A DNA stretch of 64,000 bases from Chaetoceros tenuissimus (taxonomy: Eukaryota > Bacillariophyta > Thalassiosirophyceae > Chaetocerotales > Chaetocerotaceae), in the NCBI GenBank assembly GCA_021927905.1, contig BLLK01000039.1:62001-126000 (forward strand). Reading direction: 5' to 3'. Position numbers and translations under genes: made by a program. Numbering within the stretch: the stretch's first letter is position 1; each line of letters starts with the position of its first letter. Shown piece after piece: positions 54,612-64,000 of this stretch. The notes under the pieces were generated by a model. That model was not told where the DNA came from and ran no database searches. It saw only the letters and a list, made by a program, of their open reading frames with translations.

Positions 54612-54730
54612 GTCTATGCATTAGAATTCACTTAAAGGGGAAATTCTTTTCACACAAACAGAGACTCTAGGCCTACAAGAATCTGCTTGTTGCTAGTATT
54701 AGAGCGGAGGGAACAGCACCAATCAAATGC

Positions 54731-55008
54731 TGTACACTGTCCGCGTATGAGTTGTATAATATAGATAAGAAGCTAACTAAGAGAACAAGTTAGATTCAGA
54801 GTGTATGTTGATTGTGAGCTTATAGTTAGTTGACTACTGTTTGAGTTCCTCATTGAGTTCCTCAGAGCTTGATTGAACTTCAGGTGTCAAGAGATCAGAC
54901 ACAGGCATCTCGAGAGGATCAGCCAATGAAATTTGAATGCTTTCTTTGAACTTTCAATTTAAACTCTGCTATTGGACGGACTCAAATTTACGTACTAGGT
55001 ATCAGAGG
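54731..55008 (+). other. Candidate solo LTR end with primer-binding site
   Basis: TGTACACTGTCCGCG at 54731 could be an LTR start with a TATAATATAG box near 54755. GGTATCAGAGG at 54999-55008 matches the initiator-Met-tRNA primer-binding site used by most copia elements. The orientation is plus, opposite to the copia pol sequences on both sides. Weak, since no partner LTR or following gag is seen. Confidence 0.3.
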
Positions 55009-55329
55009 TATGTACTTGTGTATAAGCTTTACTGAGGAGCTTATAGAACAATGTATTGTAGTTAGATGCTCTAACTAATAAGTTGTTGATATGTAAATAC
55101 AGTGAATGTAGTTTTATGAGAAATGACGTGACAACATCGCTAGGAATGCTATCAGGCCATTTCTTGATTGGTGCGACATCGAATATTGAACATTGACGTG
55201 TGTCATTGGTAGGAAATATGTAGACATGAATATTATGTAAGTACGAGGATAGTGGATGGTGAATAAAGTGCCCTGTTACAGTAAGCTTAGCGATTGTTAA
55301 GAAAGTCAAATTTGACTCTCCCTCCAATG

Positions 55330-58300
55330 CTAAACCAATTGTTATGGGCGCAATGAGTCACCAGCCTTGGACTAGCTCTCCAATGTTTGGAAGATTCTTT
55401 GTGAGGTAGTCAGCTTCTTGAGTTTCTGTTGGACAGTAGATTACAGAAATGTCGCAAGATGAAGAGCCAATTGGTTGTCTTCGTGAACCAGGCACATCCA
55501 GAGATGAGCACATTTCTTTGAGAAGGGAGCATACTGGGATAAGAGCTCGCATGGCTTGGCTTAGAGCATAATATTCTGCTTCAGCGGTGCTGAGACAGAT
55601 GCAGTCCATGAGTTGTGATTTCCAAATATGTGGATAACCACAGAACTTAATGATGTAGCCAGCTCGAGAGCAAACTGACGAAGTCATTTCTGGAGGATCG
55701 ATGTTGTACAGACCACAGAAGTTTGCATCTACAAAGCAGTCAAGCGATAACTTTTTTGGTACACGAAGTATGGTACCATTGTTGATGGTGCCTTTTAAGT
55801 ATCAGATGATTCTTTTGACTGCTGATGAATTCGATTGCTTAGGACTGTGAGTAAAATGAGCTACTTGTGAAACAGCTACGGTGATGTCTGGTCGTGTGTT
55901 GTTGCTTAAATAGAGGAGCATACCTACGACGCTTGGGTAACTCCATGGCTCTGACATAGGAACTACATAGGAACTCCCTCTTGGTTGATCCCCAAGTCTT
56001 TATTCAAGGCTGGAGTTGAGGCTACTGTGCAATTGTTCATGCCAGTGGCAAGGAGAATCTTCTTGTTGAGGCCTGATTGGTTAGCTAAAGTACTACCATC
56101 AGGATTGTCTGTGTACTTTATACCTAAGTATTCAGCAAAGGATTCTTCTTTGGTTAATTTTAAGAAAGTCAAATTCGACTCTATGACATTATAAATGACC
56201 TTTGTGTCTTCGTGGGATAGGAAATTGTGTCAACATACCAACCAATTGTACACTTTTTTTTGTTTGCCACACACCTATCAACTGGGTTAAGTTTGAACCA
56301 ATTCTCTAGCAACACTTCTGTGAATAGAGAATACCAGAGGAGAGCAGACTCAATCATTCCATATAGTGCCTTTAGTATTTGCATATAAAGTACCAGTTGT
56401 CCATCTTCATAGATTATGTCTTGTTTGTACTTGGGATTAACGTCACACATGATCTTGACGAATTCACAAAAGTTTGAATTTATCTTCTCCTAGTTCTGCA
56501 TGTAAATATGCACCATGTACATCAAAGATTGCAAAATCTCTTTTCTCTACTGCTGCAAAGAGTATAAGTTCCATGAGCGATTCTATCCTGAGTGGTGGTG
56601 AAGATGCCTCTTCTCTTGGCACAAACTTGCAGTGTGGTGCTCCATTTGCACATGCTCTACCTTTGATCTTTTTGCATCTTTTCTTCTTGATGAGATTTAC
56701 GGCTCTTAAGGCCTTTCTCTTAAGTTCTCTTGTCAATTTTAACTTGTCAAAACAACCAACCACTTTAGGGTTAGGGTTAAGGTTAGGGTGAGGAATTTGT
56801 TTATATTCTTTGAACATCACAGCAACAGCCTCTTCTCCAAATTCTTTGATACCTTGTTTTGCTGACATTTGATTAAATAGTACATGTAGTGCAGAGTCAA
56901 AGAGGAGCTCTTTATCATTTTGTTGAGGATCTTGTTGACATCGATCTCTCTATGAATTGTAGTTTGCCATGTGGATTAGGCTCATTGAAAGTGGCATCAT
57001 ATGTTTTCTCTTTTTGAGAAGAATGTGATACTGTGAGTCTTTCTGGAGCTCGAGTGTTACGTTGTGGTCTGGAGGAGGAGTTGTTGTAGTTGTCGCTTCT
57101 ATAGCTTAGACATCATTACCAGTGTTGGGGGTATCAATAGCATCATCATCATCTTCAATATCAATAACATGGTCTGTGTTGTTGGAAATGGAGCCATCAT
57201 CATCTTGGATAGATGTGTTACCACTGTCATCATCATTGTCCTGTGATTGGGCACTGATGTCATTGTGCATCATTGCTGTTGCTTTTATTGTCTGATTCAT
57301 TCTTGTCATATGCACTGTTGTCGTCACTACTGAGATCATCATTTTTGTTGGTAGAATCATCATCTATCACAGTTCTGGTACAGTTCTCTCTCCTTGATTT
57401 TGGAGGATTTTTTCTTATACAGTTAAAATAGGGACACCAAGCTCCCACTCAAAAATTTGAACACCATCATTATCTAGATAATCTGCTCCTTCATTTTCAG
57501 CAAGTAAACTCAGTCAGAAATGGGAAGTTCAGTCCAGATAAAAGAGTGGAGACGCTTACCAGTTTCCAGACTCATAAAGAAATAGCCACTTTGTTCATTT
57601 GAAGGGTGTAGAGTGATTGCAGAAACTGTGCATAACTTGAACGTTGTTGGTTGTTGGGACTTTTACTTCACAATATGCGCTCACAATTGAGTTTTCCATG
57701 TTCTAAGATCATAGTGCTGATATCACAAGATATTGCATGTTTATTAGGGAAATCATTCATGACTTTGATTAAGTCTTCCAAGAATTCATCTATCATAAGC
57801 TTTGGTACTCTCAGATGTGGAAGATCTGACCATACACATCTGGTTCTTTCCTTGATTGAATGGATTTCTCTCTCTATACCTCCAACCTGTTGGTCTGCAC
57901 CATAAATGTTTACAGCAGTACTAATCTTTCCACAGAGTTTTTCAAATCTATTGTCTCCATTTACTACTTTGACCTTGAAACCTCTCTCCCTGATCTTCTC
58001 TTTCACCTTTTTGATTCCATTGATGACTGCTGTTGGACCACGTTTGTATCATATTTTCCCATTTTTATCTCATTTGCTGATGTGTTTAAAGGATTGTATT
58101 GCTCTAAATATCATTGCAGACATAACACTACCACCAATGACATTTCTTATTCCACAATCAAGCACATAAGCAAAATATACTTGCGTCCTAGTATGTGTTT
58201 GGTGGCCATGTACAGTATTACACTGTACACATTTGGGTTAGATTTCGTCACACAATCGAGGGTCCGAAAAAGTATTTTAAGTCACTCTTTTTTGGCACAC

Positions 58301-58350
58301 TCACACACTAGCGTTGTCTTTACTCTCTTTTTAGTCTTTAAGGATAGCAG
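55330..58350 (-). mobile_element. Ty1/copia retrotransposon fossil, integrase to RNase H
   Basis: Minus-strand fossil. In order it has an integrase (57668-58170) with GADQQVGGIEREIHSIKERTR, an integrase-RT linker with an acidic Asp/Asn-rich stretch (57100-57450), RT N-terminal region (56464-56868) with VPREEASSPPLRIESLMELI and AIFDVHGAYLHAEL, RT and connection (55963-56450), RNase H (55358-55687) with CLSTAEAEYYALSQAMRALIP and EADYLTKNLP, then a purine-rich GGAGGGAGAG that may be the polypurine tract. A telomere-like tract sits inside the RT N-terminal region. It is broken roughly eight to ten times. gag and 5' LTR are not found. Confidence 0.75.
56765..56789 (+). repeat. Interstitial telomere-like tract
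   Basis: About four TTAGGG units, one with an extra A and one G missing, inside the copia fossil. On the minus strand it adds an Asn-Pro repeat at a place where related elements have ordinary sequence. Confidence 0.65.
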
Positions 58351-58549
58351 CTGACTTGGGGCTTACAACTGTGGTAAGTAGGCATAATAATCAAATATGG
58401 CAAAAAATGTAGGAGCAGTAGATTAAAAATCTAATAACAATGTACTTATGGCCTCTCTTTTTGATGTATAAATTGATTTAATATTTAACATAAAATTACC
58501 ATGATTATGATTATCTTATGAAAGGAATCCTCTGATTGCCAAATGGTAT

Positions 58550-59014
58550 CTTTTAAAATTTCAATGCAGACCAAATGGATCAAGTCAGCTGTGTCAGCAA
58601 ACCTAAAGAAGAGAGCAGAAACCTTCAGCAAACTAGGCTAGAGGGTAATGAAAATGCTGTTGGGGCTTATGTCCTTCCAACTGAATGGAGACCAATCCAT
58701 TCATGTCATGTAAAAAATTGTTATTAGTGAATGTGCCAATTGGAGCGTCCATATGTAGTTCTCTAACAGAAAGAATAAGTAAGAGAAATTTCTTTTTTGT
58801 TTCTGTTGGTAAATCTTCAATAGTATTGAGGTCTAATTGAAAGTGATGTGAATAAATGTAACATAGAAGGGAATGGTCCCCTGAATTCATCATTTGTGAT
58901 TTGTGATTGAATTGTGCAGCAGTCTGTTTCTTTCTGCCAAATTTGACATGCGTAGGCTAAGCCATACCTGTATGTCTTGAGATAAGCTGCAAATAATGTG
59001 AAAATTAATTTCAA
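58550..59014 (-). mobile_element. LINE-like C-terminal scrap
   Basis: The minus-strand frames 58817-59014 (KTYRYGLAYACQIW) and 58633-58893 (LDLNTIEDLPTETKKKFLLL, then SVRELHMDAPIG) match the C-terminal region of the LINE at 10.73-11.2 kb, though diverged. It is a second, more truncated copy of the same family, with only the tail retained. Confidence 0.7.
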
Positions 59015-59222
59015 GGTAGATGAGGAAATTCATGAAGCAGTAGAAATGGGAAATGAAGTTGATAATGAAGTTGATAATGAAGTTGATTCAGAAACTGACA
59101 GTCATTTCTTCGACTTTTGGGAACATGCTCTTGATGAATCTGATCAGATGTTTAGAAGTGATGAGATAATAAAAGATGATAAATCCAAGAAATTTATGGC
59201 TGATATCATTGGTGCAGTGTAG
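58998..59222 (+). CDS. Hypothetical acidic ORF
   Basis: A 74-codon frame with three NEVD repeats encoded by a GAAGTTGATAAT tandem repeat, then FFDFWEHALDESDQMF and a lysine-rich end. No family is recognised. It may be a fragment of a longer broken gene, since protein-like sequence continues past its stop. Confidence 0.2.
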   Translation: MKINFKVDEEIHEAVEMGNEVDNEVDNEVDSETDSHFFDFWEHALDESDQMFRSDEIIKDDKSKKFMADIIGAV

Positions 59223-60130
59223 ACACAGCTTAAATATGAGGAGACCATTGATGGTGCTGATCCAACATTTCTGCTGAAGATGATTTCAACTCTCATTTTA
59301 TCTGATCTTTTCTTCAAAGTGGCCCTAGAAACACAGTATTTCCCCTGCTAGCTAGTATGATACTTCAAAATGTGTTTTATAATATAAAGCGAAGACCTAG
59401 TCATCCTTTTTATTTCTTAGAAAGGGGTACTAGGAGAGCATTCATACTATCGATAGAAGCGAATTCAAGCTTTTGATCATGTATTTAGCACCTATTAAAA
59501 TGCATATAACTTAAGAGCTGGTTCGCGTAACAACGTACAATTTCTTGTCACAAATCCAAAAATGAAGTCTTCTTGCGAAGCTCCAAAACCAATAATCGAT
59601 ACATGTAATAAAACCTAAATTAAAATCCGCATCGATTAAGGTACTTATTAGCTTATCTCATCTGGCCGTTTTTGAGAAATGAACTGTTATAAAACAGGCT
59701 CTTCACTTTATGCCCTTCATTCGGGCGTCAAATACGTTATGAAAATAAGCCTGTCGAAATCGATGAAGCATACCTTCTTACTAAATAGAATACGCTTGTT
59801 CTAATGATGGTAATTGATTTTTGCCTAGGTATTTTGTTTTCAGGTGCATTCGACTACCCAAAAGCACTAATATTTGAGTTGTGACAAGGTCAATCCCCAT
59901 ACGTATATTTTTGTACCAAGTATGCTCATACGCTCTTGTCTGTCCACCATTCCTTTTTTGCTTCTACCGAAATCTCTCTCTCCTTTGAGATATCTTTTCT
60001 TTTTCTAGTGATAGTTCTATTTATCAATCGTCAGTGCCTATCAACCTAGTCTGCAAGTATTGTTCTGAATGTTCTAAGAGTTCCTTGCTCCTAGACCCCG
60101 CCTGGTCAGGACTGACTCCCTTTGCATTGT
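59223..60130. other. Noncoding 0.9 kb
   Basis: No frame of note, no repeat matched elsewhere in the window, no RNA gene seen. Confidence 0.5.
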
Positions 60131-60132
60131 AG

Positions 60133-60213
60133 GTTCATTGCCAACATTCATGAGCAACTAGCTAGTCTTGATGACAATGGAGCGAGGATGATAGAAGAAG
60201 CCTACAAGAAATA
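60133..60213 (+). CDS. Possible short terminal exon
   Basis: After a good 3' splice site (CCCTTTGCATTGTAG, with a CTGAC branch-like sequence just upstream), an open frame encodes RFIANIHEQLASLDDNGARMIEEAYKK and stops. It reads like real protein, but no upstream exon was identified. Convergent with the transposase gene ending at 60248. Confidence 0.25.
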
Positions 60214-60247
60214 GTGAACTCTTTTGTAAGTATTGATTTATATACAA

Positions 60248-61381
60248 TTACAAAATACTTTTCCTTGCATCTGATCTCATTTTGCTCTTGATAGTGCTAA
60301 TTTTGGTACTGATCTTACTGGCATTATCCGAATTCATAATTTCCGGATTTTGATCTTCAAACTTTTCCATCGCCCTTCTTATGAGATCCTTCGGTTTAGC
60401 ATCAATGTTTCCATATAAACTTTTTTTGATTGATTCTATGACTGCATTGGGCAGAACAAAGTCAGCCCTACATCTTCCACCTGTGCCTGTGCTGCCATTC
60501 CTGTCTTGCTGAAGCGTATAGCTGATGTAATTTTTTATGGCACTTTCAAAAGATAAGATATATTCTCTTCCAGGATAGTCCTCCTTCAGCTTTTCAATCA
60601 TTGCGGCAGCGGACATCTTGTCACGAGATCTGTCTCTACCTCTTTGGATCATCGCATCTAACTTCAATTTGATTTCTGGTGTCAGGTATTTTACCGAAGA
60701 CGCTTCATCAGCGTTGCCTCTCCTTGCGTAACCAGGAAAAGGCAATTCTTTGTCCTTCATTACATAGGATGACGCTTCTTGATATTTTGCTTCCAACTCG
60801 TCATCTCCATTGGTAGTATCAATAAGCTCAAATGCAGTGCTTTGAGAATATTCTTTGGCATATTGCATCGCAACTGCCAATATGGTACGTTTAGCTATAT
60901 TCTCATCTTCACTTTGTTTTGAAGACTTGTTCCTTTCTTTTCGAGTTTGGTTGGGGGTAGATAGATCTTGGGGATTGCTACTTATCAAGAGTACTTTAAC
61001 ACCAGATAACATATTGCTTGCGCTGAATGATGGATGTACTGGAGACTGCAAGACTACTTCTGAAGTTTGCTCATCATCGTTATCATCATCGTTATCATCG
61101 TCGTTATCATCATCCAAGTCAACGTCGTCACTTTCATAGTGAAAGTCTTCTGAATCTGATTCTACTTCATCAAAGTCGCTATCATCATCACTATCATCAT
61201 CACCATCTGAATCAGAAGGTAAGTTCATACCAAGAGCTATGTTTATCTTGTTTTTCCCATTCTCATCTGGCTCAACAGTTGCTTTCTCTCCAATCATGCA
61301 ATCAAAGTTGATAGCTAGACCTTGTCCAGAATAAGCAATAGAAGTAAATGTAAATCTGAAATCTTTGAAAGCCTCTTTCAC
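60248..61381 (-). pseudogene. C-terminal part of a DDE-like transposase, beyond an in-frame stop
   Basis: A 377-codon frame in the same frame as the upstream transposase ORF, from which it is separated by a single TAA plus eight codons (EDWSNIDE). The apparent start is a GTG, not an ATG, so this is the continuation of one gene of about 835 codons. Residues 56-106 are an acidic Asp/Ser run from GAT-rich microsatellite sequence. The C-terminal half has basic helical segments (RRGNADEASSVKYLTPEIKL, GREYILSFESAIKNYISY, ending KSKMRSDARKSIL) that may bind DNA. Function in the family is unknown to me. Confidence 0.5.
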
Positions 61382-61405
61382 TTCATCAATGTTTGACCAA
61401 TCTTC

Positions 61406-62755
61406 TTATGTAATCTTTGTTGTTGGAGGCTTGAATTGGATTTCATTCTTTCTTGTCACAAACTTCTTGATTTCTTTTGTTGTTGGTTCAATAAACTTGA
61501 GTAATTCATCCATACGTTGAAAATCCACTTCAAGTAATTGGATGACTCCATTCTTTGTTCCACCTTTATAGATAAGTGCACTTGCCAGGTTACCAGCTGT
61601 CTTGATCCTGACTATCCTGTTTTGCCTATCCGTTTTCTTTATTCCTCTACTTAGTCGATTTTTTTGTTCAGCACCGCGTACATCTGATGGTCCTTTCCCA
61701 TCCATTGTTTCAGTAAAGATGAGTTGTCTCACAAAAATGTCACCCTTCAATTTTGCATTTAGTAATGCAACTGCAGTAACAAGGGCTGTATTCTGGTAAC
61801 ACATCGCATTGTCACTCTGGAAAATGATTTCTTTGACCTTTGGTAGAACGTCCATGGTATGTACAAGCAAAGCTTCTAGAAATGAGAAGACCACAGATAC
61901 GTCTTGCTTATTACTGCCCTCCATGACCTGGTCAAAGTATATAGTTTTCTCTACTGCTTTTTGTAAGGTCTTATCCCATACATAGGTTTCCGTAGCGTCA
62001 AATTGAAGAGACATTCCACGTTTTCCAAAGTAATCTATCTGCGATTCTCGACTAGAATATTCTATTTCTCTGTCGGTCCAGTCACAAGTTTTCTTAGCGA
62101 TAGGACAGTCATCCTGTATTACTTCACAACTCAATTTCATCATTTTTTTCAATTCTTTGATTGCATTCCTTTGATTCATCTTCCTTGCCGTTGCTCTTAT
62201 AAAAGCTTCAAATTGATTCCTAGCATTACCAACAAGTGCTCCCCCATCATCAAAATCTTGTTGAGTAAGGTTTCTTTTACAGTAGTCGACAGAGCTGCAC
62301 TTTGTTTCTTCTAAAAGATTATCAATCTGACTCAGGAGATGAAAAGGAAATTTGCATCCATTACACGATACAGGATTGAACTTCATTGTTTGATCCGTAT
62401 TGGAGCATACTACACATGTATTCAACTTACGGCATTTTCCATTTGCACCATGTGTCAGAGTCAGAGAGGGTTTGTTCAGTGCATGACCGAGACTGTGGAA
62501 GCCTATACTATCTTCTCTCAGCATGTGTAAGCGCAGCCGTATCTTGAGGAAATCTCTCACAGTGGTCAATTTGTTGGATAGCTGCTTGTACTGTGGGGAT
62601 GTATTCGATACAAAAATCTTATCAAAAAACATCTGAAGCCGTTCAATCGTTTCGTCCACTAAAATGTGTGTGATGTAATTAGCACAAGTGGTCTGCTTGA
62701 AATCCCTACTCGTGATTGCTGTTACTACTTCATAAAATACAGAACGATGGATCAT
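61406..62755 (-). CDS. DDE-like transposase core
   Basis: A 449-codon frame. A Cys-rich segment (Cys108, 114, 117, 131, 134) suggests a zinc site. The catalytic core has LQFDATETYVWD (Asp253), IIFQSDNAMCYQN (Asp315) and DGKGPSDVRGAEQKNRL (Glu363), a D-D-E-like arrangement. Proteins of this pattern (QSDNA-CY, DGKG-CD) occur as repetitive genes in many eukaryotes and are thought to be transposase-derived; I cannot assign a superfamily. Upstream the reading continues in another frame (62808 to about 63190), including a helix-turn-helix-like segment with GSVEKRTIACVVKHALGM, so a one-base shift near 62800 and an in-frame stop at the end break the gene. No terminal inverted repeats were found. Confidence 0.6.
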   Translation of the reverse strand: MIHRSVFYEVVTAITSRDFKQTTCANYITHILVDETIERLQMFFDKIFVSNTSPQYKQLSNKLTTVRDFLKIRLRLHMLREDSIGFHSLGHALNKPSLTLTHGANGKCRKLNTCVVCSNTDQTMKFNPVSCNGCKFPFHLLSQIDNLLEETKCSSVDYCKRNLTQQDFDDGGALVGNARNQFEAFIRATARKMNQRNAIKELKKMMKLSCEVIQDDCPIAKKTCDWTDREIEYSSRESQIDYFGKRGMSLQFDATETYVWDKTLQKAVEKTIYFDQVMEGSNKQDVSVVFSFLEALLVHTMDVLPKVKEIIFQSDNAMCYQNTALVTAVALLNAKLKGDIFVRQLIFTETMDGKGPSDVRGAEQKNRLSRGIKKTDRQNRIVRIKTAGNLASALIYKGGTKNGVIQLLEVDFQRMDELLKFIEPTTKEIKKFVTRKNEIQFKPPTTKIT

Positions 62756-62807
62756 TTTCTTTTCTTGCTCTTCTTTTGGTAGATTGGAGAATCGTTTTTT
62801 GTATTCT

Positions 62808-63190
62808 TCATATATAAGTTGTCCTAGATATAACTTCCTCTGAAGAATCTAGTTTGATAGTCTTTGAGTTCCAAGATAAAAGTTGTACCATGTTGGTGCT
62901 TAGAATAAAGCGTATGGCATCATGAATAACCTCTTTGTCTTTACATAGCCAAGAAAATTTGTCGACAATAATATTCTTTCCATCCCAAATATATTGCAAA
63001 TCCTCCAATGCATTCCTGTTTGCTCTTCTACTGATATTCATGCCTAAAGCATGTTTGACAACACACGCAATAGTTCGCTTCTCAACAGAACCTTTCTTCG
63101 CGCTGTAATAAAGATCAAGAACAGAATCTTGAATTCTTTCTAGATTGTATTCTACCTTGTTCTTTCTACAAATATAGAAACCAAGCTCTT
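62808..63190 (-). pseudogene. N-terminal part of the DDE-like transposase gene
   Basis: Minus-strand sequence open from about 63190 through the ATG at 63041 to a stop at 62808. It includes RKNKVEYNLERIQDSVLDLY and a probable helix-turn-helix. The frame then changes before the core ORF begins (which continues upstream as QLIYEEYKKRFSNLPKEEQ). The 5' end is cut by the LINE tail at 63226. Confidence 0.5.
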
Positions 63191-63225
63191 GAATTAAGCA
63201 TAAATGATTGGCAGGATAATAATAA

Positions 63226-64000
63226 TAAGAAATCTTTACACATATTTATTCTATATTAAATAGGTGCCTACCGGCTCGAAGGTGGATAGGATGAAGAAAA
63301 AACTCCTACCCTGGATGGGGAGGAGAAAAGGGAGATGCCATGTACTGTGTAATGAGTTTTGGGGAGATTGTCCCCATCAAGGACTCATGTGCCATTCCTT
63401 TAACTGTGTTAGTGGGAGTGATGCTGCATTTTTTATGTCACCTGTGAAGAATGTCTGTAAATGTACGTCGTCTGGGAGTAGATGCCTGCAGGACATGATA
63501 CTGTTGATTTTCGCCAGTATTGAGTCACAGTCCTCTTGTATATGTCTCCAGTTTTGATATATTGTGGAGGTAGTCGTTGTGTAGTTGCCATCTGTTCAGA
63601 GTAAGGAATACTGTATTGGTGACTACTTTTCTCGACCAAAATATATCTTTGAAGTGCTTCGGGATGTCTTTCTTGTCTTTGCGAAGGCGATTATACCATT
63701 GCTGCTGTGCTGTTTCCCACCGCATGGACATACGGCCCAATAGGAAGTTGTCCCATCCTATTTCATCTTGCTCCTCCAGTGCTCTATGTATCTCTTCATT
63801 TGCTTCTTGTGGCAATGTGATTCGCTTGTGCGGAAGTCCTTTGAGAAATGTTCGTAGCCTGTTTAGTATGACGCTCCTAATATTTGGATCTGACTGGAGG
63901 GAGCGCATGGTCTGGATTAAAGGTTTCAGTTCTCTTGTGACTTGGGAATGAAGTGGTGATTTCTTGCAGGTGAGGAAGTGTCACTTGTAGTCTATGTCAT
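63226..64000 (-). mobile_element. LINE 3' end with SINE-type tail, partial
   Basis: The minus-strand ORF 63525-63908 (127 codons) carries EQDEIGWDNFLLGRMSMRWETAQQQWY, typical of the C-terminal region of this LINE group. A 3' untranslated part follows, ending in GCCGGTAGGCACCT, an AATAAA-like signal and a TTATTATTATTA run at about 63226-63300. The last 70 bp match the SINE tail at 27605-27690. The element runs off the window to the right. Confidence 0.65.

Noticed and set aside
59041-59100. NEVD tandem repeat as a real protein repeat domain
   Set aside because: Three units of a simple 12-bp DNA repeat in a short frame; probably microsatellite expansion.
61027-61311. His/Ser-rich plus-strand ORF
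   Set aside because: Translation of the GAT/ATC microsatellite that encodes the acidic run of the minus-strand transposase.
1-64000. CRISPR arrays, rRNA genes or bacterial operons
   Set aside because: No regularly spaced repeats, rRNA core sequences or ribosome-binding-site-spaced genes are present; introns and retroelements show a eukaryote.

Overview
This is a eukaryotic, gene-poor, AT-rich stretch made almost entirely of layered transposable elements. The best guess for the source is a stramenopile alga, most likely a diatom. That rests on several Ty1/copia fossils resembling the diatom CoDi-type group, repeated fragments of a LINE-like reverse transcriptase/RNase H family common in diatom genomes, and TTAGGG-type telomeric motifs. 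These are recognitions from protein patterns, not database results.

Layout. 1-3.6 kb has no recognisable gene. 3.9-9.1 kb (minus) is a 1726-codon Helitron Rep protein with an N-terminal OTU protease-like domain and no helicase. 9.1-10.7 kb is noncoding, with a 110-bp direct repeat and a cluster of TACGTA sites. 10.7-12.9 kb (minus) is a decayed LINE. 13.1-13.97 kb is a short inverted-repeat DNA element. 14.1-19.6 kb is a copia fossil. 19.6-26.5 kb (minus) is a second LINE, split by a pair of head-to-tail inverted-repeat elements (20.76-25.64 kb); the larger carries a 591-codon ORF derived from an ABC half-transporter. 27.6-28.0 kb is a tRNA-derived SINE. 29.0-30.6 kb looks like a PIF/Harbinger element and 30.9-31.5 kb is another LINE end. 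31.8-36.2 kb is a copia fossil. 36.2-42.5 kb is a minus-strand coding block with LINE-type RT and RNase H, bounded by 173-bp direct repeats. 42.6-46.9 kb is a copia fossil and 47.1-47.6 kb a gypsy scrap. 53.9-58.3 kb holds two copia fossils, and 58.5-59.0 kb a LINE scrap. 60.2-63.2 kb (minus) is a DDE-like transposase gene, and 63.2-64.0 kb a LINE 3' end.

Only 49.3-52.0 kb looks like ordinary host sequence. An intact 610-codon minus-strand gene encodes a membrane-anchored SGNH/GDSL-type hydrolase. A double TGACGTCA site lies about 200 bp upstream, and beyond it is the 3' end of an intron-containing gene in which an intron-exon unit is duplicated.

The most interesting observations are the ABC-transporter-carrying inverted-repeat element and its tandem deletion derivative, the SINE sharing its 3' tail with a LINE in the same window, the OTU-Rep protein, scattered short telomeric tracts inside element sequences, the tandem CRE-like promoter site, and the duplicated exon that may give an alternative C-terminus.
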